Part shown: positions 26,241 through 33,893 of the stretch, piece by piece
How positions within the stretch are numbered: the stretch's first letter is position 1
Layout of the letters: each line of letters begins with the position of its first letter
Source of the DNA: Bacteroidetes bacterium 37-13
Lineage (GTDB): Bacteria; Bacteroidota; Bacteroidia; Chitinophagales; LD1
DNA length: 64,000 bases
Assembly: GCA_001897535.1 (NCBI GenBank)
Contig: MKTC01000010.1
Location: forward strand, 52,440-116,439
Direction: 5' to 3'
The notes under the pieces: model-generated
Databases searched by the model: none
Told to the model about the DNA's origin: nothing
Seen by the model: only the letters and a program-made list of their open reading frames with translations
Made by a program: the position numbers and the translations under genes

Positions 26241-27194
26241 CTATTTTTTCAACCCAATTTCTCGCAATCGTTCGTCTAAATATTCTCCGGCAGAAATTGG
26301 TTCATAAGCTAAAGGCGCACTGCTACTCACACACGAGTTCAAACAATCTAAACGCATTTCGCTGCGCGGGTGCAAAAAGAAAGGAATAGAATAGCGCGGA
26401 GTGTGCCATTTTTCTTTTGGAGGATTTACTACGCGATGCGTGGTAGATTTTAAACGATTATTGGTTAATCGCTGAAGCATATCGCCAACGTTTACCACTA
26501 TACAACCTTCCGGTGCAGTAATATCCAACCACTCATCTTGTTTATTTAGCAACTGCAAACCTTCGGCAGAAGCACCAACCAAAAGCGTTATTAAATTTAT
26601 ATCTTCATGCTGCTCTGCACGAATGGCGCTTTTAGGTTCTTGCTTAATTGGCGGATAATGAATAGCGCGCAAAATTGAATTGCCATTATGAATATGCGCA
26701 TCGAAATAGTTTTCAGGCAAATCCAAATGGTTTGCAATGGCGCGTAGCAAATATCTTCCGCTGTTTTCAAATGCCTTATACAAATCTACTCCTCTTTGGG
26801 TGAATACCGGAACTTCTTGCACTACCACATTTGGCGGATAAATTTCGCGCACCACATCTTCGCCTTCAACCGTTTGCCCCAACTGCCAAAACTCTTTTAA
26901 ATCAGGCGCATCATAGCCTTTGGCAGTTTCTTTGCCAAAAGAAGTGTAACCGCGCTGGCCTGCCAATTCGGGAATTTCATAGCCTTTTTTTACATCAGTT
27001 GGAAGTTCGAAAAACTTCTGAACCAAAGTATAATATTCATCAATTAGAAATTCCGGAACACCGTGGTTTTTCACGCTCACAAAGCCAACTTGCTCAAATG
27101 CTTTGCCTAATTCTTCTACAAAAGATTGCTTCTCACTTTCTGTACCCGAAATGTATTTTTGTAAATCTACAATAGGAATAGTTTGTGTACTCAT
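26241..27194 (-). CDS. Isopenicillin-N-synthase-like 2-oxoglutarate/Fe(II) oxygenase
   Basis: The 317-residue cytosolic oxygenase has the DIOX N-terminal domain (IPIVDLQKY; 'VGFVSVKNHGVP') and the 2OG-Fe(II) core. The iron triad is His196-x-Asp198 (EQHEDINLITLL) and His253 (TTHRVVNP), and 2-oxoglutarate or substrate carboxylate binds at Arg267-x-Ser269 (RYSIPFF). Relatives oxidise diverse small molecules, so the reaction is not predictable. The antibiotic-biosynthesis-monooxygenase-like gene lies 38 bp upstream on the same strand; the two may act on one substrate, which is only inference. Confidence 0.9.
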   Translation of the reverse strand: MSTQTIPIVDLQKYISGTESEKQSFVEELGKAFEQVGFVSVKNHGVPEFLIDEYYTLVQKFFELPTDVKKGYEIPELAGQRGYTSFGKETAKGYDAPDLKEFWQLGQTVEGEDVVREIYPPNVVVQEVPVFTQRGVDLYKAFENSGRYLLRAIANHLDLPENYFDAHIHNGNSILRAIHYPPIKQEPKSAIRAEQHEDINLITLLVGASAEGLQLLNKQDEWLDITAPEGCIVVNVGDMLQRLTNNRLKSTTHRVVNPPKEKWHTPRYSIPFFLHPRSEMRLDCLNSCVSSSAPLAYEPISAGEYLDERLREIGLKK

Positions 27195-27232
27195 TTATTA
27201 TTTTTTATTGATTGCAAAATAATAAGAATTGG

Positions 27233-27523
27233 TTAAACCGAAACTTCACCAAGCGACCATGCTTCGGCTTTTGCAGCAAACCACTGTTTCACAGTTGCCC
27301 AAGTTTCGGCAAATAACTTTGAATTCCTGTACTCGTTTAAAGCACTTTCACTCTCCCACATGCTTATTGTAAAATATATATGATTGTTATTCACATCTTT
27401 CCTCAGAGCCACTTCACTACAACCCGGAAATGCAGCAATATGCTTTTGCTTCTCTAAAAACACACTTTCAAACTGTGCAGTTTTATCCGTAGCAAAAGTC
27501 ATTTTTACAATTCTCGTAATCAT
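27233..27523 (-). CDS. ABM-domain (antibiotic biosynthesis monooxygenase-like) protein
   Basis: This 96-residue single-domain protein has the dimeric alpha-beta barrel pattern: 'MITRIVKMTFATDKTAQFES' strand 1 and helix 1, 'FPGCSEVALRKDVNNNHIYF' strands 2 and 3, 'SMWESESALNEYRNSKLF' helix. Members include cofactor-free monooxygenases and heme-degrading or sugar-mutarotase-like proteins. It is followed by the oxygenase gene, probably in the same transcript. Confidence 0.83.
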   Translation of the reverse strand: MITRIVKMTFATDKTAQFESVFLEKQKHIAAFPGCSEVALRKDVNNNHIYFTISMWESESALNEYRNSKLFAETWATVKQWFAAKAEAWSLGEVSV

Positions 27524-27654
27524 TCAATTTTGTTTCAGCCAAACATAAAAATTTTCAGTTATTTAATGCTTGAAATAGTGAAATAAGTTTAAGGAAGCAT
27601 AGATAAAATCTAAAAGTTTGGCTTCAATAAAATTTGAATTATTTTGCGTTCATA

Positions 27655-28479
27655 ATGGCAAAAAAAAAGCCCAAAAAGGATAAAGATTTTGAAAAATTGA
27701 GCGAAGAAAATGAATTTCTAAAGCTCAAAATGATGGCGGAATTTGGCGGTGAATTCTTTTCTGACTCACCTGTGCCTCCCGAAGTAGAAAATATATTTTT
27801 GAAGCAAATTCAAAAAATACAAAGAGCCCATGCGCAAGCTGAAACCATTACTATATTTGAGTTGATTGGCGAGCCTGAATTTCCACCGGTAAAAAGTTTA
27901 GGAAAAAAAGAAGTAAGGAAGCAGTTGAAAGCACTGCTTGCCGCTTTAGAAAAGAAAAAAATTACGCTTAATTTTTATCCCACAGTGCCGCTGGAAGAAC
28001 TTTATCGCTTTATTACAGAAGAACTTTTTTTGCATAAAGTTGAAAACATGAAGTTAAAAGGTTGGCGACTGCATTTTAACTACGAAGATTTTTATCCAAA
28101 CCCCGAAATGGATATTGCAGTTGTGGTAAACGATGCGGCAACGTTTATTTTTGAAAAAGAGCAAATACCGCTCAACTTTATTTTTAACGAAGATTTTAAA
28201 GACGAAAATGGCTTACAATGCGAGTTTGAAGAATTTCTTGAACGCATAAATTTTTTCCATGCTTCGTTTGAAAAAGCAAAGATTGAAGATATTCATTCAA
28301 TAGAGTTCACACTGTATGAAGACAAAAAATCAGCTTACGAAAAAGTATTTATAACTGTAAAAACTCAATCAGCAAAAAGAAAACGCTATGTAGAACAAGT
28401 GTTTGAAGTAGATTTATGGCTTACACTCCACGAAACAGGGCAATGGCAAATCAATCGCTTAAACTTCTTTGCACTTTAA
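27655..28479 (+). CDS. Unknown 274-residue soluble protein
   Basis: I do not recognise this protein. The ATG at 27655 is a better start than a TTG seven codons upstream. It begins MAKKKPKKDK, has a charged helical region (about 10-55) and a middle 'EVRKQLKALLAALEKKKITLNFYPTVP'-like helix-strand segment. Its last about 110 residues alternate strands ('VFITVKT', 'VDLWLTLHETGQWQINRLNFF') in a way that recalls NTF2/SnoaL-like or cystatin-like folds. It heads a run of four same-strand genes ending with era. Confidence 0.7.
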   Translation: MAKKKPKKDKDFEKLSEENEFLKLKMMAEFGGEFFSDSPVPPEVENIFLKQIQKIQRAHAQAETITIFELIGEPEFPPVKSLGKKEVRKQLKALLAALEKKKITLNFYPTVPLEELYRFITEELFLHKVENMKLKGWRLHFNYEDFYPNPEMDIAVVVNDAATFIFEKEQIPLNFIFNEDFKDENGLQCEFEEFLERINFFHASFEKAKIEDIHSIEFTLYEDKKSAYEKVFITVKTQSAKRKRYVEQVFEVDLWLTLHETGQWQINRLNFFAL

Positions 28480-28516
28480 AAAAAAAAATTCAAATACAAT
28501 TTATCAAGTAAAAACT

Positions 28517-28699
28517 ATGAAGAAAACAGGTAGTATTTGTTTAATGCTTTTATTCTTTTCAATGCTTTTAACCACAACAAGTTGCAAGAGCAACAAAATA
28601 TCTTGCCCAACATATAGCGATAAACCTGCTCCAACAGGCATTCCTAAAAGTGGCAAAGCAAAATCGAGCGTGATACCTCCGGACTATAAAAAGAAGTGA
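28517..28699 (+). CDS. Small lipoprotein
   Basis: The ATG at 28517 opens a 60-residue protein with a lysine-starting hydrophobic signal sequence and a lipobox-like TTSC (Cys23). The mature part is only 38 residues (CKSNKISCPTYSDKPAPTGI and a Lys-rich end), a type common among tiny Bacteroidota lipoproteins. Its TGA overlaps the ATG of the next gene by one base (28697-28699), so the two are translationally coupled. Function unknown. Confidence 0.7.
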   Translation: MKKTGSICLMLLFFSMLLTTTSCKSNKISCPTYSDKPAPTGIPKSGKAKSSVIPPDYKKK

Positions 28700-29214
28700 T
28701 GAAAAAACTGTTTGCAACAGAACTTACTGAATCTAAAAAATCGCGTTGGATTCGCAGAGCCTTCAATTTTTGGCCTTGCATTTGGTGTACCGGAAGTAAG
28801 GTAACTTTTATTTCAGGGAATTGGCAGGAATTGCATGTTTCTCTTTCGCTAAACTGGCGCACAAGAAATCGTGTTGGAACAGTTTTTGGAGGAAGCATTT
28901 ATAGCAGTGTAGATCCATATTTTATGTTGCTTTTAATGGAAATTTTAGGGAAAGATTTTGTGGTTTGGGATAAAGCTGCAAGCATGAAATTTATTCGACC
29001 AATTACCGATGAAGTGAAGTGCAAATTTTATATTTCTGATGAATTGATTGAAGAAATAAAAAATACCATTGCAGAAAGAAACGAGTTTACTTTTGAACTT
29101 CCATTAAAATACGAAGATGATGCAGGAAATGTGTATGCAGTTTTTACCAAAAGCGTTTACGTAGCTTCAAAAAGTTTTTACAAAGACAAAATTGCACAGC
29201 GCAACAAACAATAA
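28699..29214 (+). CDS. DUF4442 hotdog-fold thioesterase-like protein
   Basis: The 171-residue product shows the DUF4442 pattern: 'RRAFNFWPCIWCTGSKVTFI' at the start, then 'NRVGTVFGGSIYSSVDPYFM', matching the hotdog helix region (N..GT.FGG.l), and 'KAASMKFIRPITDEVKCKF'. Family members are related to PaaI-like acyl-CoA thioesterases, but no substrate is known. It is coupled to the upstream lipoprotein gene and lies 23 bp before era. Confidence 0.82.
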   Translation: MKKLFATELTESKKSRWIRRAFNFWPCIWCTGSKVTFISGNWQELHVSLSLNWRTRNRVGTVFGGSIYSSVDPYFMLLLMEILGKDFVVWDKAASMKFIRPITDEVKCKFYISDELIEEIKNTIAERNEFTFELPLKYEDDAGNVYAVFTKSVYVASKSFYKDKIAQRNKQ

Positions 29215-29237
29215 ATTTCAACACAAATAATAAAACA

Positions 29238-30119
29238 GTGAGTAATCATAAAGCAGGATTTGTAAATATTATCGGCTTACCTAACGTAGGCAAAAGTTCA
29301 TTGCTAAACGCCTTAGTTGGAGAGCGTATGGCAATTATTTCACCCAAAGCGCAAACTACACGGCACCGTTTACTTGGCTTTGTAAATGGAAAAGATTTTC
29401 AAATTGTATTTAGCGACACACCGGGTTTTATAAATGAGCCGGCATATAAGCTACATGAAAGTATGAATGGCTTTGTAACTGAAGCTTTAGAAGATGCCGA
29501 TGTACTACTTTTAGTTACCGATAAATTTCAAAAAAATACGGAGCAACAAACATTAATTGATGCTGCCAAACCATTTGCAGGCAAGTGTATTGTGGTGTTC
29601 AACAAAATTGATTTAATGAACGAAGCAGAGCTAAATGCACACCAAAATAAATGGAGCACTTTGTTGCCCGATGCAAAGTTTTTCCCTATTGCAGCAGAAA
29701 AGAAATTCGGCATGAAAGAACTTCAACAGCTTCTTGTTTCGCTTCTGCCGGAATCACCGGAATTTTATCCTAAAGATGATTACACCAATCGTCCACTCCG
29801 TTTTTTCGTATCGGAAATAGTGCGTGAAAAAATATTTTTCAATTACGAAAAAGAAATTCCTTACAGCACCGAAGTGGTAGTTGATGAATATAAGGAAGAA
29901 GAAAATATTGATAAAATACGCTGTGTAATTTTTGTGGAGCGCGAATCGCAAAAGCCTATCATTATTGGCAAAGGCGGTGAAGCACTCACCAAAGTTGGCA
30001 AACAAGCACGCGAACATCTTGAGAATTTTATAGGTAAAAAAGTATTCTTGGAACTGCGCGTAAAAGTACGTGATAAGTGGCGTAGTAACGAGAAATTGCT
30101 CAAGCAATTCGGATATTAG
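29238..30119 (+). CDS. era: GTPase Era
   Basis: Era, 293 residues, binds 16S rRNA near its 3' end and is needed for 30S assembly. GTPase motifs: G1 GLPNVGKSS (about 13-21), switch region 'SPKAQTTRHR', G3 DTPG, G4 NKID. A C-terminal KH domain follows ('VEQESQKPIIIGKGGEAL'-type GxxG loop, here IIIGKGGEALTKVGKQAR). The start is GTG at 29238, giving the family's usual MSNHKAGFVNIIG opening. Last gene of a four-gene run. Confidence 0.97.
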   Translation: MSNHKAGFVNIIGLPNVGKSSLLNALVGERMAIISPKAQTTRHRLLGFVNGKDFQIVFSDTPGFINEPAYKLHESMNGFVTEALEDADVLLLVTDKFQKNTEQQTLIDAAKPFAGKCIVVFNKIDLMNEAELNAHQNKWSTLLPDAKFFPIAAEKKFGMKELQQLLVSLLPESPEFYPKDDYTNRPLRFFVSEIVREKIFFNYEKEIPYSTEVVVDEYKEEENIDKIRCVIFVERESQKPIIIGKGGEALTKVGKQAREHLENFIGKKVFLELRVKVRDKWRSNEKLLKQFGY

Positions 30120-30177
30120 AAAAGTAGTCTTGAACTATTACCTTAGCATCACTAGTTCAAAAATAAAACGGCAAACG

Positions 30178-31737
30178 ATGCGCCTATTTTCTATTATTCT
30201 ACTTTTTTTATTTTCTACTTCACAAGGTTTCTCTCAAATATTTAATGTTATCAATTTTGGTGCTGTTGGCGATAGCATCACACTGAATACGGCTTCCATA
30301 CAAGCAGCTATTGATAGTTGCAGCAATAGCGGTGGCGGACAAGTTCTTATTTCGCAAGGTATTTACCTTACAGGAACTTTGCGCATGAAAAGCAATGTGG
30401 ATTTACATATTGATTCTTCTGCAACTTTAAAAGGCAGTCCAAGTTTGAGCGATTATCCTACAATAACACCTCAACTCAGAACCTATACAGATGCGTATGT
30501 TCAGCGCAGTTTAATTTATGCCGAAGGTGTAAGAAACATAGCTTTTACAGGTAAAGGTAAAGTAAATGGAAATGGCTTAACTCCTATTTTTCTAAACAAC
30601 AACAACCGTGTTTTCGGTTTTAGAATTTATTCTTCAACTAATGTTCGCTATGAAAATCTTATCCTGAAAAATTCCGCATTTTGGATGATGCACAACTGCA
30701 ATTTAGATACTGTTTTAATTAAAAATTTAACCATTACAAACCACTGCTTTGGCAATCAAGATGGCGTAAATTTAGATATGTGTCGAAATGCTTTAGTTGA
30801 AAATTGCGATATTGATGGAAATGATGATGCACTTGTTTTAAAAGGCACTGCACTACTTAGTACCCAAAATGTAGAAGTGCGAAATTGCACTTTTGCAACC
30901 TATTCACGAGCTATTAAAATTGGAACAGAAACGCAAGGTTTTTTTAATAATATTTATATCCACGATTGTGTAGTGAAGAAAAGCACCAGAGGTCCGCTAA
31001 GTACAGATGCAACTTCCGGCATCAATCTTTCTATTGTAGATGGTGGCGGAATGGACGGTGTGCGTATTGAAAACATTACTTTAGAAGCTGAAACACCAAT
31101 TGTGATTAGGCTCGGAAATCGCGCTAATAAATACATGCCATCTGCACCAACTCCGGGAGTTGGCTATCTAAAAAATATTGCACTTAGAAACATTACAGCA
31201 ACTGCTACCACAAATACCACTTCGCATATCACAGGTATTCCAAATTATCGAGCAGAAAATATTCTCTTAGAAAATATTGATATTACAATTCCAGGCGGAA
31301 TGGATTCTTTGCCTAACTTTTCAGTTCCGGAAAATGAAACCAAAAAGCCGGAAAACACTTTGTTTGGCGATACACTGCCAACTAAAGGTTTCTTCTTACG
31401 ACACATCAACGGAATAAAATATTGTGATATAAAAATCACCGAATTGCAACCCGATTTGCGTCCGGAATACAATCTTGATGATGTTACAAATTCCAATTTA
31501 ACTTGTGTAACAAGCATTGAAAATCTATCAGCAAATGATTTTAAAATTTATCCAAATCCTGCAAGTGATTTTATTCAAATTGAAGACATAAATACAACTG
31601 AAACAATTGAAATTTATGATGTGTTAGGTCAAAAAATACCTACAGTTTCTTCTTCAAAAATTAGCATTGCTAATTGGAAAAAAGGAATTTATTTTCTACA
31701 CAAAAATGGCACAGTAAAACGCTTTGTAAAAGAATAG
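30178..31737 (+). CDS. Secreted glycoside hydrolase family 28-like protein with T9SS sorting domain
   Basis: The 519-residue protein starts at the ATG at 30178 with a signal peptide ending near QGFSQ. 'FNVINFGAVGDSITLNT' is the classic GH28/pectate-lyase-like start of a right-handed beta-helix. NQDG (193-196) and D216-D217 correspond to GH28 acid residues, but the usual GHG histidine region reads TYSRAIKIGTE, so the motif is incomplete. Residues about 445-519 form a T9SS type A sorting domain (YPNPASDF.. KGIYFL..FVKE). Polygalacturonase-like pectin cleavage is possible; no other polysaccharide-degradation genes adjoin it. Confidence 0.85.
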   Translation: MRLFSIILLFLFSTSQGFSQIFNVINFGAVGDSITLNTASIQAAIDSCSNSGGGQVLISQGIYLTGTLRMKSNVDLHIDSSATLKGSPSLSDYPTITPQLRTYTDAYVQRSLIYAEGVRNIAFTGKGKVNGNGLTPIFLNNNNRVFGFRIYSSTNVRYENLILKNSAFWMMHNCNLDTVLIKNLTITNHCFGNQDGVNLDMCRNALVENCDIDGNDDALVLKGTALLSTQNVEVRNCTFATYSRAIKIGTETQGFFNNIYIHDCVVKKSTRGPLSTDATSGINLSIVDGGGMDGVRIENITLEAETPIVIRLGNRANKYMPSAPTPGVGYLKNIALRNITATATTNTTSHITGIPNYRAENILLENIDITIPGGMDSLPNFSVPENETKKPENTLFGDTLPTKGFFLRHINGIKYCDIKITELQPDLRPEYNLDDVTNSNLTCVTSIENLSANDFKIYPNPASDFIQIEDINTTETIEIYDVLGQKIPTVSSSKISIANWKKGIYFLHKNGTVKRFVKE

Positions 31738-31778
31738 AATATTGCTTTAACAAAGCAAGCTTTATACTTGCCTACACT

Positions 31779-33851
31779 TTATCTACCGCCTAATTGGCGA
31801 TAAATATTCATGTAGTATTCTGCTTGGTTTTTATTGCCCAATTTATCGTAGCAAGCTGCAAGCACTTGGTAAGCGCCTGCAAAGTACGGTTGAGTACTCA
31901 CCAAATTTGTTAGCACAGTTGCCGCAGTTGTTGCATCGCCTTTGTAGAAATATGCTAAACCAAGATAGAACACAGCATTTCCATTATCAGGATAAACTTG
32001 TAAACCGGCATTTAATGCACGAATAGCATCTTCCCAACGGCTTGAATTTACATAAGCAAAACCAAGATTTGTCCATGCAGCTTCGTTCTTAGGATATTTC
32101 GCTACATATTTTTCTAACAATGAAATTGCTGTTGGAAAATCGTTTTGTTGCATGGCTTTTGTTCCCAAATAATCATCTCTATCTGTGCGTTTCACCACAC
32201 ATGCAATCGGGTAGCCATCAACTTTCACAACAAATTCACTTTGCTCAGGCGGAAAAGCATTAGCAAGCAAAATTCTTCTATCAACATAGCGATTATAAAA
32301 AATAAAATAGTCAGCATCTTTTTCAATGCGTTCTCCATAGCGCGTGTAATTAGTTGTAACCGTTGAAGTATCGTCTATAAAATACTGGTAAGTAGGGTCG
32401 GCAGCATTTGTAAAAATCATGGTTTTCTTCTCTGGTGTACCCTTGTACTGTTGCGTTTTTATCCAATCGGCACACTGCTTCACCGAGTTCATGTAATAAT
32501 CGAGTTCATAGTTGCCATAAGCATTTTTCATTCCACCTTCTATCTCATTAAAATATACATATTCATTTGGGTGATTTGCCACAATATGCCGAATTGGAAG
32601 CAGTAATAGCAAAGCCGTAGCGCCAACTACTGCAAACTTTCCTGCTTTAGGTAATTTATTGATGAAGAAATCTATGCCCAATGCTGCCAACATCACAATG
32701 CTTGGGTAAACAAAAAAGAAGTGGCGCATAGTATCGTACAGCGCGCTCTTTTGGTAAATAACATATACAATCGGAAACACCAAAGTAAAAAATAGAAAAC
32801 CGACATAAAGCAATTTCCCTGCTTGCTTATAATATTTCAAAGTAAAAAATGAAGCAAGTAAACCCAACAAAATTACAATTGGTGTGCTAATGAGAAACCA
32901 TTTGGGAATATAATACCAAGGAATTTCAGTGCTTCCAACATATCCACCTTCAAAAAGAACACGAATATTTACAGGGTATTTGCTCATGTATTCTAATGTA
33001 TAAAGAGGGTTGGTGAGCGGCTTCACTAAGCCAAATGGCCAAAACAATAACGAACTGAAATAAGCCAATGGAACTGCTATTAAAACCCATTTAAAACTTG
33101 GCATCACAATGCGCTTAAAACCTTCAACTGAAAGTATTTCGCTAAGTGAATGATACTGCAAAAAGTACAAACCATAGAATAATAAAAAATATGGAATAAG
33201 TAACAAACCTCCAATTCTAATCCCCATTGCTACACCAATACTCAAACCGATGCCCAGCACCATTTTCCAATTTGGATGTTGGATATTTTTCCAAAACCTA
33301 ACCATAAAAAAATAAGCCACCACATAACCTGCTGCCAGTGGAATATCTTTTGGATTATTCATGCTTTCGCCCAAAAAACGTGGTGAACAAGCCATAAGAA
33401 TAAGTGCGATAATTCCTGCTTGCCAGCCGGCAATTTCCATTACCACTAAGCCGGCAAAAACCATTGCCAACCAACCAAGAATAGAGCTAAAACCGTGTCG
33501 TACGCGCCATTCATCGCTATTCTTAAAAACTTTTGTAGCTAAAATAGAAGCTGTGCCATCGAAAAAACCACCATAGTAGCGCATGGTAGAATCTATGGCT
33601 CCGTATTGCGTAACGGCAGTTGAATCTTTACCTAATGTGAGGTAAAAATCCATTACGTGATGTCCGTAAACGCGGTGATAATTTTCATCGCCAGTGATGC
33701 CGTAATCTTTACTTACATACCACATGCTAATACCTAAAAACAGCGCTATGGCAAAGAATACTTTTTTACCTAACGAGTTTGGCAGTAATGGTTGTAGCGC
33801 TTGAAATGCAGCTTGTTGTGTTGTGGATTTTGCAGTATTTTGTTTCGTCAT
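31779..33851 (-). CDS. GT39-like membrane glycosyltransferase with C-terminal TPRs
   Basis: The 690-residue protein has about 11-12 membrane segments, followed by a soluble tail (about 500-690) with three or four TPR units (e.g. AAWTNLGFAYVNSSRWEDAI, NAVFYLGLAYFYKGD, AGAYQVLAACYDKLG). The first periplasmic loop has GDENYHRVYGHH with the acidic pair typical of PMT/ArnT/GT39 enzymes, and 'PRFLGESMNNPKDIPLAAG' matches the second loop. It would use a polyprenyl-phosphate sugar donor, with the TPRs recruiting a partner or acceptor. It follows murF-alr by 42 bp. Acceptor unknown. Confidence 0.82.
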   Translation of the reverse strand: MTKQNTAKSTTQQAAFQALQPLLPNSLGKKVFFAIALFLGISMWYVSKDYGITGDENYHRVYGHHVMDFYLTLGKDSTAVTQYGAIDSTMRYYGGFFDGTASILATKVFKNSDEWRVRHGFSSILGWLAMVFAGLVVMEIAGWQAGIIALILMACSPRFLGESMNNPKDIPLAAGYVVAYFFMVRFWKNIQHPNWKMVLGIGLSIGVAMGIRIGGLLLIPYFLLFYGLYFLQYHSLSEILSVEGFKRIVMPSFKWVLIAVPLAYFSSLLFWPFGLVKPLTNPLYTLEYMSKYPVNIRVLFEGGYVGSTEIPWYYIPKWFLISTPIVILLGLLASFFTLKYYKQAGKLLYVGFLFFTLVFPIVYVIYQKSALYDTMRHFFFVYPSIVMLAALGIDFFINKLPKAGKFAVVGATALLLLLPIRHIVANHPNEYVYFNEIEGGMKNAYGNYELDYYMNSVKQCADWIKTQQYKGTPEKKTMIFTNAADPTYQYFIDDTSTVTTNYTRYGERIEKDADYFIFYNRYVDRRILLANAFPPEQSEFVVKVDGYPIACVVKRTDRDDYLGTKAMQQNDFPTAISLLEKYVAKYPKNEAAWTNLGFAYVNSSRWEDAIRALNAGLQVYPDNGNAVFYLGLAYFYKGDATTAATVLTNLVSTQPYFAGAYQVLAACYDKLGNKNQAEYYMNIYRQLGGR

Positions 33852-33893
33852 TTTCTAATTATATAAGTACAAACGTAAAAAAAAAGAATAGTA

